Shown: positions 53,081-61,737 of the stretch, piece by piece
How positions within the stretch are numbered: the first letter of the stretch is position 1
How the letters are laid out: the number at the start of each line of letters is the position of its first letter
Assembly: GCF_000708755.2 (NCBI RefSeq)
Contig: NZ_JGVU02000001.1
Location: 372,001-436,000 of the forward strand
Origin: Metabacillus indicus LMG 22858
GTDB lineage: Bacteria > Bacillota > Bacilli > Bacillales > Bacillaceae
Direction of reading: 5' to 3'
DNA: 64,000 bases
Notes under the pieces: generated by a model
Databases searched by the model: none
Told to the model about the DNA's origin: nothing
Seen by the model: the letters and a program-made list of their open reading frames with translations, nothing else
Position numbers and translations under genes: made by a program

Positions 53081-54949
53081 ATGACGATATGTTCGGTTCA
53101 GGGATTAACAAAATCATACGGTAGCCAGCTGATTTTTGAAAAGCTGAGCTTTGAAATAAACGAAGGCGAAAAGATTGGGTTTACAGGCAGAAATGGTACA
53201 GGGAAAACGACGATTTTTAAATGTTTGTCAGGAATTGAGCAGCCGGACGAAGGCACAATTGCTATTAAAAAAGGAAAAAAGATCGGCTATCTGGCGCAAA
53301 TCCCTGTTTTCCCTGAAGGTACGACTGTGGAAGATGTGCTGAGAGAGGGGTTCTCGGAACTGACAGAGCTGTCAGCTGAGATAGCTGAACTTGAGATGAG
53401 AATGGCTGAGGAAAAAGATCCCCATCTACTAGAACGGGTGATGGAGCGTTACGGCAGCTGCAGGCAGCAATTTGAATTGCTCGGGGGCTACGAAATGGAT
53501 GCGAAGGTGCAGGCTGTTGCCAGCGGACTGAAGCTTCAGGAACTCCTGAATAATGAGTTCCAGGCCATAAGCGGAGGAGAAAAAACGAAAGTTTCAATTG
53601 GCATGATCCTTTTAAAGCAGCCGGATATTCTGCTGCTTGATGAACCGACCAACCATTTGGATATTGCAGCTGTAGAATGGCTGGAGGGCTATCTCAAAGA
53701 ATATAAAGGTACCGTTGTTGTAATATCGCATGACCGGGCGTTTCTGGATGAGACGGCTGGAAAAATCCTTGATCTTGAAGGAGGGGAAGTGACTGTCTAC
53801 CATACTAATTATTCAGGTTTTATCGCCCAGAAACAGAAAAGGCTGCTGGCGGAATTTCAGGCCTATCAGGACCAGCAGAAAAAAATCAAAAAAATGAAAG
53901 AGGCGATTAAAAGATTGAAAGAGTGGGCAAATCAGGCTAATCCCCCGAATGAGGGCCTTCATAAGCGGGCGAGAAATATGGAGCGCGCGCTCATGAGAAT
54001 GGAGAAACTGAAACGACCTGTCCTGCAGCATAAAAAAATGGATTTGTCCTTTGAAGAGACGGACAGAAGCGGAAAAAGAGTATTGTGTCTTGAAGGCGCT
54101 TCAAAATCATTTGGAAATCGGACGATTATAGAAGAGATTTCACTGGATATTCAGTACAAGGACAGAACCGCCATAGTCGGGGAGAACGGCTCAGGCAAAT
54201 CCACTTTGCTGAAGATGGTCATGGGACAGGTCGAACCTGAAAGCGGGGCTGTGAAAATAGGAAGCAGTGTTAAGATCGGTTACCTTTCCCAGCAGTTTGC
54301 GCTTGAGGACACCGATGCTGCAATTATTGATTTTTTCAGGGAAGATGTGCATGTATCTGAGGAAGAAGCCCGTCACATTCTTGCAGGGTTCATGTTTTAC
54401 GGACCAGCCGTTTTTAAAAAAATGAAGCATACAAGCGGCGGCGAACGGATGAGAATTCAGCTTGCAAAGCTTATGCAGCAGGATTTGAACGTGCTTATTT
54501 TAGATGAGCCGACAAATCATCTGGATATAGATTCCAGGGAGGTGCTTGAAGATGCGATTGAGCAGTTTGAGGGAACAATCCTGGCCGTTTCCCATGACCG
54601 TTTTTTCCTCAACAAGCTTTTTACAAAGACATGCTGGATCCATCAGCAAAAGCTCTACTCCTTTGATGGGAACTATGCCTGGGCCCGTGAAAAAATGGAG
54701 CCAGTGATGAATCAGTCTCCAAAAGGCATTAAAGAAAGTCAGCCTTCAATTCTTAAAACGAAACAACCGCAAATAAGAATGCGGGAAAATGTTGAGGACG
54801 TACTGAACCAAATTGAACAGCTTGAACATGAGGTGTATGAGATTGAACTGAATATGAATAAACAAAGTGAACTAAATGAGCTGATCCTGCTTAACAGCCG
54901 GAAAGAAGAAATAGAAGGAGAAATTAAATGTCTGTATGAAAGACTTTAG
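53081..54949 (+). CDS. ABC-F family ribosome-associated ATPase
   Basis: Soluble twin-ATPase protein of 622 residues without membrane domain. First cassette: Walker A GRNGTGKTT, signature ISGGEKTK, Walker B ILLLDEPTNHLD. Second: Walker A GENGSGKST, signature TSGGERMR, Walker B VLILDEPTNHLD. Between them a long basic helical linker (about 245-325; RLLAEFQAYQDQQKK, ANPPNEGLHKRARNME) corresponds to the P-site-tRNA interaction motif that reaches the ribosomal exit site. A C-terminal coiled-coil extension follows (about 560-622). Such proteins either dislodge ribosome-targeting antibiotics or resolve stalls. The attenuator-like leader supports an antibiotic-responsive role. Confidence 0.9.
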   Translation: MTICSVQGLTKSYGSQLIFEKLSFEINEGEKIGFTGRNGTGKTTIFKCLSGIEQPDEGTIAIKKGKKIGYLAQIPVFPEGTTVEDVLREGFSELTELSAEIAELEMRMAEEKDPHLLERVMERYGSCRQQFELLGGYEMDAKVQAVASGLKLQELLNNEFQAISGGEKTKVSIGMILLKQPDILLLDEPTNHLDIAAVEWLEGYLKEYKGTVVVISHDRAFLDETAGKILDLEGGEVTVYHTNYSGFIAQKQKRLLAEFQAYQDQQKKIKKMKEAIKRLKEWANQANPPNEGLHKRARNMERALMRMEKLKRPVLQHKKMDLSFEETDRSGKRVLCLEGASKSFGNRTIIEEISLDIQYKDRTAIVGENGSGKSTLLKMVMGQVEPESGAVKIGSSVKIGYLSQQFALEDTDAAIIDFFREDVHVSEEEARHILAGFMFYGPAVFKKMKHTSGGERMRIQLAKLMQQDLNVLILDEPTNHLDIDSREVLEDAIEQFEGTILAVSHDRFFLNKLFTKTCWIHQQKLYSFDGNYAWAREKMEPVMNQSPKGIKESQPSILKTKQPQIRMRENVEDVLNQIEQLEHEVYEIELNMNKQSELNELILLNSRKEEIEGEIKCLYERL

Positions 54950-54953
54950 AATG

Positions 54954-54989
54954 AAAAAAGATCCGCTGCCTGTGCAGCGGATCTTTTTT
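54954..54989. terminator. terminator between ABC-F and convergent gene
   Basis: AAGATCCGCTGC / GCAGCGGATCTT with CTGT loop, A and T tracts on both sides. Confidence 0.9.
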
Positions 54990-55011
54990 ATTGTTGAGTA
55001 ACATCAAGCGG

Positions 55012-55368
55012 TTACTTGAAATTTTCTACGCTTTCCGGGTTATCCGAATGATTATCTTTCAAGATGCCATTTTCTTCGATATGGCGTTTGGCTTCTTCGT
55101 CGCCAAGCAAATAAATCATCCCGTAAATTTTTCTCATCGAATCGTCATATGCTTTATTTTCAGCATCATGATGATATTCGCGGAATGGCACCTGCGCGCG
55201 CTGAAAGGTTTGAAAGTCAGCCGAGCTGTTCTCACTGTAATAGGACTTCAGCTGATCAATCTCAGCCGGAGTGGCATACAGTTTGAAGCTTGGACTTGAT
55301 TCTGCAGGATTCTGAAGGATTTCTCCGCTTGCCACGTCAATATAGTATGTTTGTTTTTCCTGATTCAT
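55012..55368 (-). CDS. small hypothetical protein, Bacillaceae type
   Basis: 118 residues, not recognised. Starts MNQEKQTYYIDVASGEIL, then a helical, acidic middle and a C-terminal segment MRKIYGMIYLLGDEEAKRHIEENGIL. No signal peptide or membrane helix. The ATG at 55368 has AAGGAG nine bases upstream; an in-frame ATG at 55377 directly abuts the ribosome site and is less likely. Coding status is supported by this site and by terminator placement. No function proposed. Confidence 0.68.
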   Translation of the reverse strand: MNQEKQTYYIDVASGEILQNPAESSPSFKLYATPAEIDQLKSYYSENSSADFQTFQRAQVPFREYHHDAENKAYDDSMRKIYGMIYLLGDEEAKRHIEENGILKDNHSDNPESVENFK

Positions 55369-55432
55369 CCAACCCATCTCCTTTTAGTGATTTGTCTTTC
55401 TTTACCACTAATCGGAGAAATGTAACCCTCTA

Positions 55433-56236
55433 TTAACTCAGCATGACCTTGTCTGACAGTGAGCTTCCGCCTTTTATTTTTGAAAATTCGTTCAGCAGGG
55501 AGGCTACAGTCAGTTTTTTCTTTTGATCTCCCTCTGCCTGAAAGATAATTCGTCCGCCGTCCATCATGACAAGGCGATTGCCAAGGTCGACTGCCTGCTG
55601 CATATTGTGGGTAATCATCAGAGTCGTTAACTGACCTTCTGAAACGAGCTTTTCTGTCAGGTTTGTAATGAGGTCGGCCCGGGAAGGATCAAGTGCAGCT
55701 GTATGCTCATCGAGCAAGAGTATTCCCGGATTCGTGAACGTGGCCATTAAAAGGGAAAGCGCCTGCCGTTCGCCTCCTGAAAGAAGCCCGACTTTTGCAG
55801 AGAGTCTGTCTTCGAGTCCAAGGCCGAGCGTCGTCAGCTTTTCCTTGAAAAATGCTTTTCTCCTCGCTGTAACGCCGGGTCTCAGTGTGCGTTTATGGAC
55901 ACGTGCATAAGCGATGGCGAGATTCTCTTCTATCGTGAGCGCAGGTGATGTTCCGGCCATCGGATCCTGAAAAACGCGGCCTAGGTATTTGGCGCGCTTG
56001 TGCTCGCGCAGGTTTGTCATCGATTTTCCTTCGATCAGCACGTCCCCGTAATCAGGAAAAAGCCTGCCAGATATAACGTTCAGCAAGGTGGATTTACCTG
56101 CTCCATTGCTGCCGATTACGGTTACGAAATCTCCTTTTTTAAGAGAAAGGGAAAGCCCGTTCAAAGCTTTTTTCTCATCGGGAGAACCTTCATTAAACAC
56201 TTTTTCAATCTGCTTCAGCTCAAGCAATATGAACAT
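55433..56236 (-). CDS. ABC transporter ATPase of a TrpXYZ-like system
   Basis: ABC ATPase of 267 residues similar to LivF/YhbG. Walker A is GSNGAGKST, signature LSGGERQAL, Walker B ILLLDEHTAALDP. Note DEH instead of the usual DEP after the Walker B Glu, a variant found in this transporter family. GGAG eight bases before ATG 56236; the gene overlaps the permease end by 17 bases. It is the last gene of a binding protein-permease-ATPase operon read leftward. Confidence 0.87.
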   Translation of the reverse strand: MFILLELKQIEKVFNEGSPDEKKALNGLSLSLKKGDFVTVIGSNGAGKSTLLNVISGRLFPDYGDVLIEGKSMTNLREHKRAKYLGRVFQDPMAGTSPALTIEENLAIAYARVHKRTLRPGVTARRKAFFKEKLTTLGLGLEDRLSAKVGLLSGGERQALSLLMATFTNPGILLLDEHTAALDPSRADLITNLTEKLVSEGQLTTLMITHNMQQAVDLGNRLVMMDGGRIIFQAEGDQKKKLTVASLLNEFSKIKGGSSLSDKVMLS

Positions 56237-57197
56237 CTCCCTTTCTCCTGAGAAGTTTTTTCCTTTTTTCTTTCTGTTTTGCCAGCAGCTGCGGCACGAC
56301 GAGGGCCGCGATGACGATGGCTGCCGTGATCATCTTCATATCGCCTGTCTCAAGGAAGTCTGCTCTAAGCGCAAGCGCAATAATAATGCGGTAGAGTATG
56401 GCTCCAATGATGACAGCGAGAGTTGCCCGGATGATCGTTTTTGTTCCGACAAGGGCTTCCCCGATAATGACAGATGCAAGACCAATGATGATCATGCCGA
56501 TTCCCATGCCAATATCGCTGAATCCTGAAAATTGAGCGATGAAAGCACCAGAAAAGGCAACAAGTGCATTGGATATGCCGAGACCGATAATTTTCAGAAG
56601 ATCCGTATTGGCTGAAAAGCTTGAGATCATTTTTTCATTATCACCGACAGCGCGGATGGCAATGCCGATTTCTGTTTTCAGGAAATAATCGAGTGAAAGC
56701 TTTATAAGCACAATAATGGCGCACATGGCTGCGAGAACTGACCATGTTTTCGGGATAAATGCTTCAAGACCTGCTGATACAAATACAGACTGTATAAATG
56801 CGTCGATTCCAAGCCGATTCCAGCCATCAAGCAAAACAGAAAAGACCGTGCTTTCCTGAAGCAAAGGGACGTTTGATTGTCCCATGATCCGCAGATTTAT
56901 CGAATATAAGGCAATCATCATCAGGATCCCCGAAAGCAGGGGATTGATTTTCCCTTTCGTGTGAAGAATTCCCGTAAGGCACCCTGCAACAAATCCGGCG
57001 ACAAGGGCCGCCAGAGTTGCGATAAAAGGGTTAACGCCATTTACAATCAATGCAGCACATACCGCGGCACCTGTGACAAAGCTGCCGTCAACGGTGAGAT
57101 CGGGAAAATCGAGAATCCTGAAGGAAAGATACACACCAAGAGCCATGATGGCGTAGATCAGTCCGGATTCAACAGAAGAGAATAGGGCAGTAAACAT
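56220..57197 (-). CDS. ABC transporter permease of a TrpXYZ-like system
   Basis: LivH/RbsC-like permease (BPD_transp_2) of 325 residues with about eight to ten helices. DFPDLTVDGSFVTGAAVCA near residues 30-50 is a strong signature for the permease partner of PF04392-type binding proteins, and IGLASVIIGEALVG is another. AAGGAGG is seven bases before the ATG. Together with its neighbours it probably imports an aromatic amino acid or related metabolite; the exact substrate is not evident. Confidence 0.88.
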   Translation of the reverse strand: MFTALFSSVESGLIYAIMALGVYLSFRILDFPDLTVDGSFVTGAAVCAALIVNGVNPFIATLAALVAGFVAGCLTGILHTKGKINPLLSGILMMIALYSINLRIMGQSNVPLLQESTVFSVLLDGWNRLGIDAFIQSVFVSAGLEAFIPKTWSVLAAMCAIIVLIKLSLDYFLKTEIGIAIRAVGDNEKMISSFSANTDLLKIIGLGISNALVAFSGAFIAQFSGFSDIGMGIGMIIIGLASVIIGEALVGTKTIIRATLAVIIGAILYRIIIALALRADFLETGDMKMITAAIVIAALVVPQLLAKQKEKRKKLLRRKGDVHIA

Positions 57198-57209
57198 GGT
57201 GTATCCTCC

Positions 57210-58184
57210 TTAATCGATTAATTCAGCGTCTTTAAAGTCTTTTATGTCAACATTCATCGCTTCAGCCGCTTTTTTGCTGACCTGCAGTTTTAATTTCTGA
57301 GGGTAATCAACAGGGATATCTCCCGCTTTTTTTTCTCCTTTTAGGATATCAGCTGCCTTTAAGCCCGCTTCATATCCAATGTCCCCGTAGTCAAATCCAT
57401 AAGCAGCAAAACCGCCTCTGGCTACTGAATCAAGCTCTCCGACAAACAGGGGAATGTCTTCGTCGCCTGCAACAGAAATAACAGACTCTAAAGCGGATAC
57501 GACCGTATTATCAGTAATAATATAGAAAGAATCTACTTTTCCGACTAAGCTTTCAGCGGCCTGCTTGACTTCAGCTGAGGTTGAAACAGATGCTTCAACA
57601 ATTTCAATATCTGTTCCCTTAGCTGCTTTTTTAACAAGATCAATTTGAGCCGCCGAGTTTTGCTCACCTGAGTTATAGATCATCCCGACCTTATTTCCGT
57701 CCACATTTTCATCTATGAATTTGACCGTATTCGGAATGGCATCAGGGTGAGTATCTGTCGTTCCGGTAATGTTTGCACCCGGTTTTTCAAAGCTTTCGAC
57801 TAGGCCTGCCCCTATTGGATCCGTGACTGAAGTGAAAACAATCGGAATATCTTTAGTAGCATTGAGTGCGCTCAGAGCACTTGGTGTGGAGTTGGCGAAG
57901 ATCAAGTCAACGCCATCGCCGACAAAATTGCTTGCAATGGTCTGATTATTATTCTGATCGCCGCCTGCAATCTGCACGTCATAGTCAACCTTTAGACCTT
58001 CATCTTTCAGTGCTTTTTGAAATCCTTTTAAAGCAGCATCAAGAGAAGGATGCTCGACAATTTGAGTGACACCCACCTGATAGGTCTTTTCGCCGCTGCC
58101 TCCCGACGTTTCTTTGCTTCCGCAGCCGGCAGCGATCATCATGCTTGACAGTGCGATTCCCATTCCAAGGTTTTTCCAGTTCAT
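57210..58184 (-). CDS. ABC-type substrate-binding lipoprotein (PF04392, TrpX-like)
   Basis: Lipoprotein of 324 residues. Signal peptide with lipobox IAAGC at about residue 20, then a periplasmic-binding-protein fold: VGVTQIVEHPSLDAALKGFQKAL, IVFTSVTDPIGAGLV, FYIITDNTVVSALE and GFAAYGFDYGDIGYEAG are hallmarks of the ABC_sub_bind family. Streptococcal relatives are linked to tryptophan uptake and often carry a T-box; none is present here, as the leader is short. First gene of the operon. Confidence 0.88.
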   Translation of the reverse strand: MNWKNLGMGIALSSMMIAAGCGSKETSGGSGEKTYQVGVTQIVEHPSLDAALKGFQKALKDEGLKVDYDVQIAGGDQNNNQTIASNFVGDGVDLIFANSTPSALSALNATKDIPIVFTSVTDPIGAGLVESFEKPGANITGTTDTHPDAIPNTVKFIDENVDGNKVGMIYNSGEQNSAAQIDLVKKAAKGTDIEIVEASVSTSAEVKQAAESLVGKVDSFYIITDNTVVSALESVISVAGDEDIPLFVGELDSVARGGFAAYGFDYGDIGYEAGLKAADILKGEKKAGDIPVDYPQKLKLQVSKKAAEAMNVDIKDFKDAELID

Positions 58185-58237
58185 TTGACATACCCCCGTT
58201 TTATTTGCTTTTACGCTTTTATGCTTTTATTCATTAA

Positions 58238-58265
58238 ATTATACCGCAATATTTAGTTTCGACAA
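58238..58265 (-). promoter_or_regulatory. promoter of the TrpXYZ-like operon
   Basis: On the minus strand TTGTCG (58265-58260), 16 bases, TATAAT (58243-58238). Three short direct repeats of GCTTTTAY lie just downstream at 58207-58230 and may be a regulatory or slippery stretch. Confidence 0.6.
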
Positions 58266-58368
58266 TCATTATTTTCTGATTTGAGTGAAATTTCAGCTAT
58301 TTTTTCTGTTTAAAAGAAGAGATAATGAGGGAAATTACATGTATGTCAAATACATCTAGGAGGATTCC

Positions 58369-59778
58369 ATGTCAGACACCCGGAAAATTGCCGAAGAAGT
58401 CATCTGGGCACTTGGAGGCCGTGAAAATATCACATCTGTGTCGCACTGTGCGACAAGGCTTCGCGTAATGGTGAAAAGGAAAGAAGACATTGATCAGAAA
58501 AAAGCGGAGTCCATTGATAAAGTAAAGGGAGCCTTTTTTCATTCAGGGCAATATCAGCTGATTTTCGGAACAGGGACGGTGAACCGCATTTATGAAGAGG
58601 TCATTGCGCTAGGTGTTACCGGGTCTGCAAAGGATGAACAGAAAGAGGCAGCAGCAAAAAGCGGCAATTTGTTTCAAAGATCCGTCCGTGCGTTTGGGGA
58701 TGTTTTTGTTCCAATCATTCCGATTCTCGTTGCTACCGGGCTTTTTATGGGGATTAGGGGCCTTATCCTCCAGGAGCAGGTGCTTGCTTTTTTCGGCATG
58801 ACACCTGAACAGATCCCGCAAAATGTCATTACGTTTTCAGAGGTGCTGACGGATACAGCCTTTGCTTTTCTTCCCGCGCTTGTTGCATGGTCTGCGTTCA
58901 GGGTTTTCGGGGGAAATCCCGTCATTGGAATGGTGCTCGGCTTAATGCTTGTAAGTCCTGCCCTTCCAAATGCCTACGATGTGGCGGCAGATAAAGCCGA
59001 GGCGTTGACGTTTTTTGGTTTTATTCCGGTTCTTGGCTATCAGGGGTCGGTCCTCCCTGCATTTATCGCGGGGCTAATAGGAGCAAAACTTGAGCGTTCA
59101 ATCAGGAAACATACAAGAGAATCGCTTGATTTGATTTTGACACCATTTTTAACGCTTTTATTCATGATCATTCTTTCTCTTTTTATCATAGGACCAGTTT
59201 TTCATACAGTTGAGGAATTTATCCTGAACAGCACAGTAGCCATATTAAACTGGCCTTTTGGCATAAGCGGTCTCATCATAGGTTCATTAAATCAGCTGAT
59301 TGTTGTAACAGGCGTCCATCATGTGTTTAACCTGCTTGAGATCCAGCTGCTCGAGCGCTTCGGATACAATCAGTACAATGCGATCATTACGTGTTCTGTC
59401 GTTGCACAGGGGGGAGCGGCGCTTGCTGTGGGCCTGAAAACCAAGTCAAAAAAACTGAAGGCCATTGCGCTGCCATCTTCTTTTTCTGCTTTGCTCGGAA
59501 TCACAGAGCCCGCGATTTTCGGCGTGAACCTCCGCTATATCAAACCGTTTGTCATGGCGCTGATTGGCGGCGGCATTGGCGGATTTGCTGCCTCTCTTGC
59601 AGGCCTTAAAGCAACAGGAATGGCGATAACGGCAATTCCTGGAGTTCTGCTGTACTTAAATGGACAGATCATCATGTATCTCGCTGTGAACTTTCTCGCA
59701 GTCGCAACGGCATTTGTCCTGACATGGCTGTTCGGTTTTTCAGATAAGATGATTGATTTAGACGATGAAAAGGAATAA
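58369..59778 (+). CDS. PTS EIIBC permease, sucrose/beta-glucoside/MurNAc family
   Basis: PTS permease of 469 residues, domain order IIB then IIC. The IIB phosphorylation site is Cys27 in VSHCATRLRV. The IIC part contains GYQGSVLPAF, VVTGVHHVFNLLE and LGITEPAIFGVNLRY, typical of the SacP/BglP/MurP family. It has no IIA domain, so it depends on another permease's EIIA. No glycosidase is adjacent, so the sugar is unclear. Since MurP proteins have this order and length and murQ is present in the window, MurNAc is a candidate. AGGAGG precedes the ATG. Confidence 0.82.
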   Translation: MSDTRKIAEEVIWALGGRENITSVSHCATRLRVMVKRKEDIDQKKAESIDKVKGAFFHSGQYQLIFGTGTVNRIYEEVIALGVTGSAKDEQKEAAAKSGNLFQRSVRAFGDVFVPIIPILVATGLFMGIRGLILQEQVLAFFGMTPEQIPQNVITFSEVLTDTAFAFLPALVAWSAFRVFGGNPVIGMVLGLMLVSPALPNAYDVAADKAEALTFFGFIPVLGYQGSVLPAFIAGLIGAKLERSIRKHTRESLDLILTPFLTLLFMIILSLFIIGPVFHTVEEFILNSTVAILNWPFGISGLIIGSLNQLIVVTGVHHVFNLLEIQLLERFGYNQYNAIITCSVVAQGGAALAVGLKTKSKKLKAIALPSSFSALLGITEPAIFGVNLRYIKPFVMALIGGGIGGFAASLAGLKATGMAITAIPGVLLYLNGQIIMYLAVNFLAVATAFVLTWLFGFSDKMIDLDDEKE

Positions 59779-59904
59779 ATTCCTAAAAATTCACAGATAT
59801 ATAACAAACGGGTAAAAACTATATTACAAAATGATGATATGAAACATTGGCCCTAAGACAATATGTATACTGATTTGTAACAGATTGGATTAGGTGGCAT
59901 AGAA

Positions 59905-60285
59905 ATGAACATAAATGAGAGAGCATTGGTACATCTATCAGGCATCTATTCAAAGCTTCTAGGGTATTTGCTGGTTCATCGAGATGCTGACGGAAATGTC
60001 GCATATGACATCAGCGAGCTGTCGGATGAACTGGGATTGTCAAAGAGGACCGCTATTCTCAGAATGCAGCAGCTTGAGCAGTTTGGCGCCATTCAGACAG
60101 AAAAGCAGGGGGTGTGCAGAATCATCACCACCCGCATTGAAAAAACACCGATAAGCCTTTGCTATCAGGCATTGCATGCTTTGAAAAGAAAACCCGGCCT
60201 GGCAGAAGATCCTTTGAAGCTGGCTGATGAAATGAATGTGGATGAAAAAGATGCAGAAATGATCCTGCACGTTCTTTCAAAATAA
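59905..60285 (+). CDS. small winged-helix DNA-binding protein
   Basis: 126 residues. The centre shows a helix-turn-helix with wing: VAYDISELSDELGLSKRTAILRMQQLEQFGAIQTEK (core ELGLSKRTAILRMQQLE, about residues 45-65), and FVCRIITT-like strand after it. No effector domain, so it resembles small ArsR/MarR-like or Lrp-HTH-type regulators; the C-terminal helices may dimerise. It lies 126 bases after the PTS gene, so it may be transcribed separately. Targets unknown. Confidence 0.7.
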   Translation: MNINERALVHLSGIYSKLLGYLLVHRDADGNVAYDISELSDELGLSKRTAILRMQQLEQFGAIQTEKQGVCRIITTRIEKTPISLCYQALHALKRKPGLAEDPLKLADEMNVDEKDAEMILHVLSK

Positions 60286-60292
60286 TGAAGTG

Positions 60293-60319
60293 AATACCTC
60301 CGGGCTCCCGGGGGTATTT
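60293..60319 (+). terminator. terminator after the winged-helix gene
   Basis: AATACCTCCGGG / CCCGGGGGTATT, tight loop, weak T run (TTTC). Probably a terminator or stabilising hairpin. Confidence 0.6.
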
Positions 60320-60420
60320 CTGCTGCCGAAAAATATTCTGTTTGAACTCGGGGCCAATCAATTGGGCATGCCGTTATAATAGTTTTATAGAGATGCTTTG
60401 ACACAGGGGGATGACGCAGC

Positions 60421-61665
60421 ATGCTGGAAGGAAAAATTATTAAATTTTACCGTGAATTCTACAACATAAAGCAAAGGGACCTTGGTGAGGCGATTTGTTC
60501 GGCCACGCACATCAGTAAAATAGAACGCGGGCTGACAGAAGTATCGAAGGAAACCATTCAATTGCTGTGCGAGCGGCTTGGAATCAGCATCGATTCAGAA
60601 ATTGAAAACTACTATAAGATTAAAAAACTTCTTAATGAATGGCACGAAGCCATCATACACAAAAGCCATTCAAAAACCGAAGCTGTCAAAGAGCAGCTTG
60701 AAAACAGCCGCCTGCTTCAGATTCAGGACTTTCACCGTACATATACGCTTATTTTAACCAGGTATTATCTATCATCTTCTAAAAATGAAGAAGCAGAAGC
60801 TCTTTTAAACGAGATGCGCCTGTGGACCGGTCTGTCCCCATATGAACAAAATCTTTTGCTGCATATCCAGGGAAATTATCATTTGAGAGCCCGGCATGAT
60901 TACTTTAAAGCAATTGCCGTATTAAAAGAAATTAATCTTGCAGAATATTCTAACCGTGAATATTATTACGATCTGGCGCTTGCTTACCATTCGATTCATT
61001 CAAATGTCCTTGCTTACTTTTATGCGGGCAAAGCCCTCCAGTTCTTTACAGAAAACAGAAGCCTGTCACGAATCATTGAAACGGAAATGCTTATGCTGAT
61101 TCAGCTGGAGCAATCGGATGATGCTGTTTTTCAAAACAAAGAATATGAGCGCCTCATAGAGATGGCAGGAGATTACGGACTGTCTCATCAGCAGGCGCTG
61201 CTGCACCACAATTTCGGATATCATCAGCTCAGGCAGGGGGAATTTACAGCTGCAGCAGAATACTATAAAAAATCTGCCGATAAACGGCAGCCCGGAGATC
61301 CCAATTACCTTGGTTCTTTTGAAGGATATGTGAATGCTCTCTCAAAAGAGGGCCTGACAAAGAAGGAAGACCTGGCAGCCCTTGCCCAAAAGGGTCTGTC
61401 ACTCGCCGAAAAAGACGACAATAAGACTTTTATTCATTTTTTTACGATGCACCTATTAAAAATAAACGGGGAAGTCGAATCCTACTATCAGTACATAGAA
61501 AACCATGCTTATCCGCACTTTAAAGAACTTGGATATGTTCTTCCGGCACAGCATTACGGTTTATTGCTGTTTGATTATTACATGGAAAAAGGCGATTTGA
61601 AAAAGGCCAATGACTTCGCTAAAGGGCTGATGGAGAAGTTCAGGAGGAACAATCAGTTTGTTTAA
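60421..61665 (+). CDS. Xre-family HTH regulator with TPR domain (NprR/RRNPP-like)
   Basis: Regulator of 414 residues. N-terminal Xre HTH at about 1-60 (KQRDLGEAICSATHISKIERG; core CSATHISKIERG), then an all-helical C-terminal region with TPR repeats (NYHLRARHDYFKAIAVLKEI, HHNFGYHQLRQGEFTAAAEYYKKS, LLLFDYYMEKGDLKKANDFAKG). Size and order match NprR/PlcR-type RRNPP proteins, which bind secreted signal peptides re-imported by Opp. No convincing propeptide gene lies beside it. It faces the intracellular subtilisin gene. Target genes unknown. The ribosome site is weak (AGGGGGATG, spacing long). Confidence 0.82.
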   Translation: MLEGKIIKFYREFYNIKQRDLGEAICSATHISKIERGLTEVSKETIQLLCERLGISIDSEIENYYKIKKLLNEWHEAIIHKSHSKTEAVKEQLENSRLLQIQDFHRTYTLILTRYYLSSSKNEEAEALLNEMRLWTGLSPYEQNLLLHIQGNYHLRARHDYFKAIAVLKEINLAEYSNREYYYDLALAYHSIHSNVLAYFYAGKALQFFTENRSLSRIIETEMLMLIQLEQSDDAVFQNKEYERLIEMAGDYGLSHQQALLHHNFGYHQLRQGEFTAAAEYYKKSADKRQPGDPNYLGSFEGYVNALSKEGLTKKEDLAALAQKGLSLAEKDDNKTFIHFFTMHLLKINGEVESYYQYIENHAYPHFKELGYVLPAQHYGLLLFDYYMEKGDLKKANDFAKGLMEKFRRNNQFV

Positions 61666-61699
61666 GCGGATTTTTTCAGGTGACTACTTGAGATCATAC

Positions 61700-61735
61700 A
61701 AAAAGAGCCATCATCTTATGCGGATGATGGCTCTT
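61700..61735 (-). terminator. terminator of the intracellular protease gene
   Basis: AAGAGCCATCATC / GATGATGGCTCTT with seven-base loop; the T run is on the minus strand. The plus-strand regulator gene ends 35 bases before it. Confidence 0.85.
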
Positions 61736-61737
61736 GA

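Noticed and set aside
58185-58368. T-box riboswitch before the TrpXYZ-like operon
   Set aside because: The gap to the divergent PTS gene is only 184 bases and holds ordinary promoters; no T-box sequence or terminator was found.
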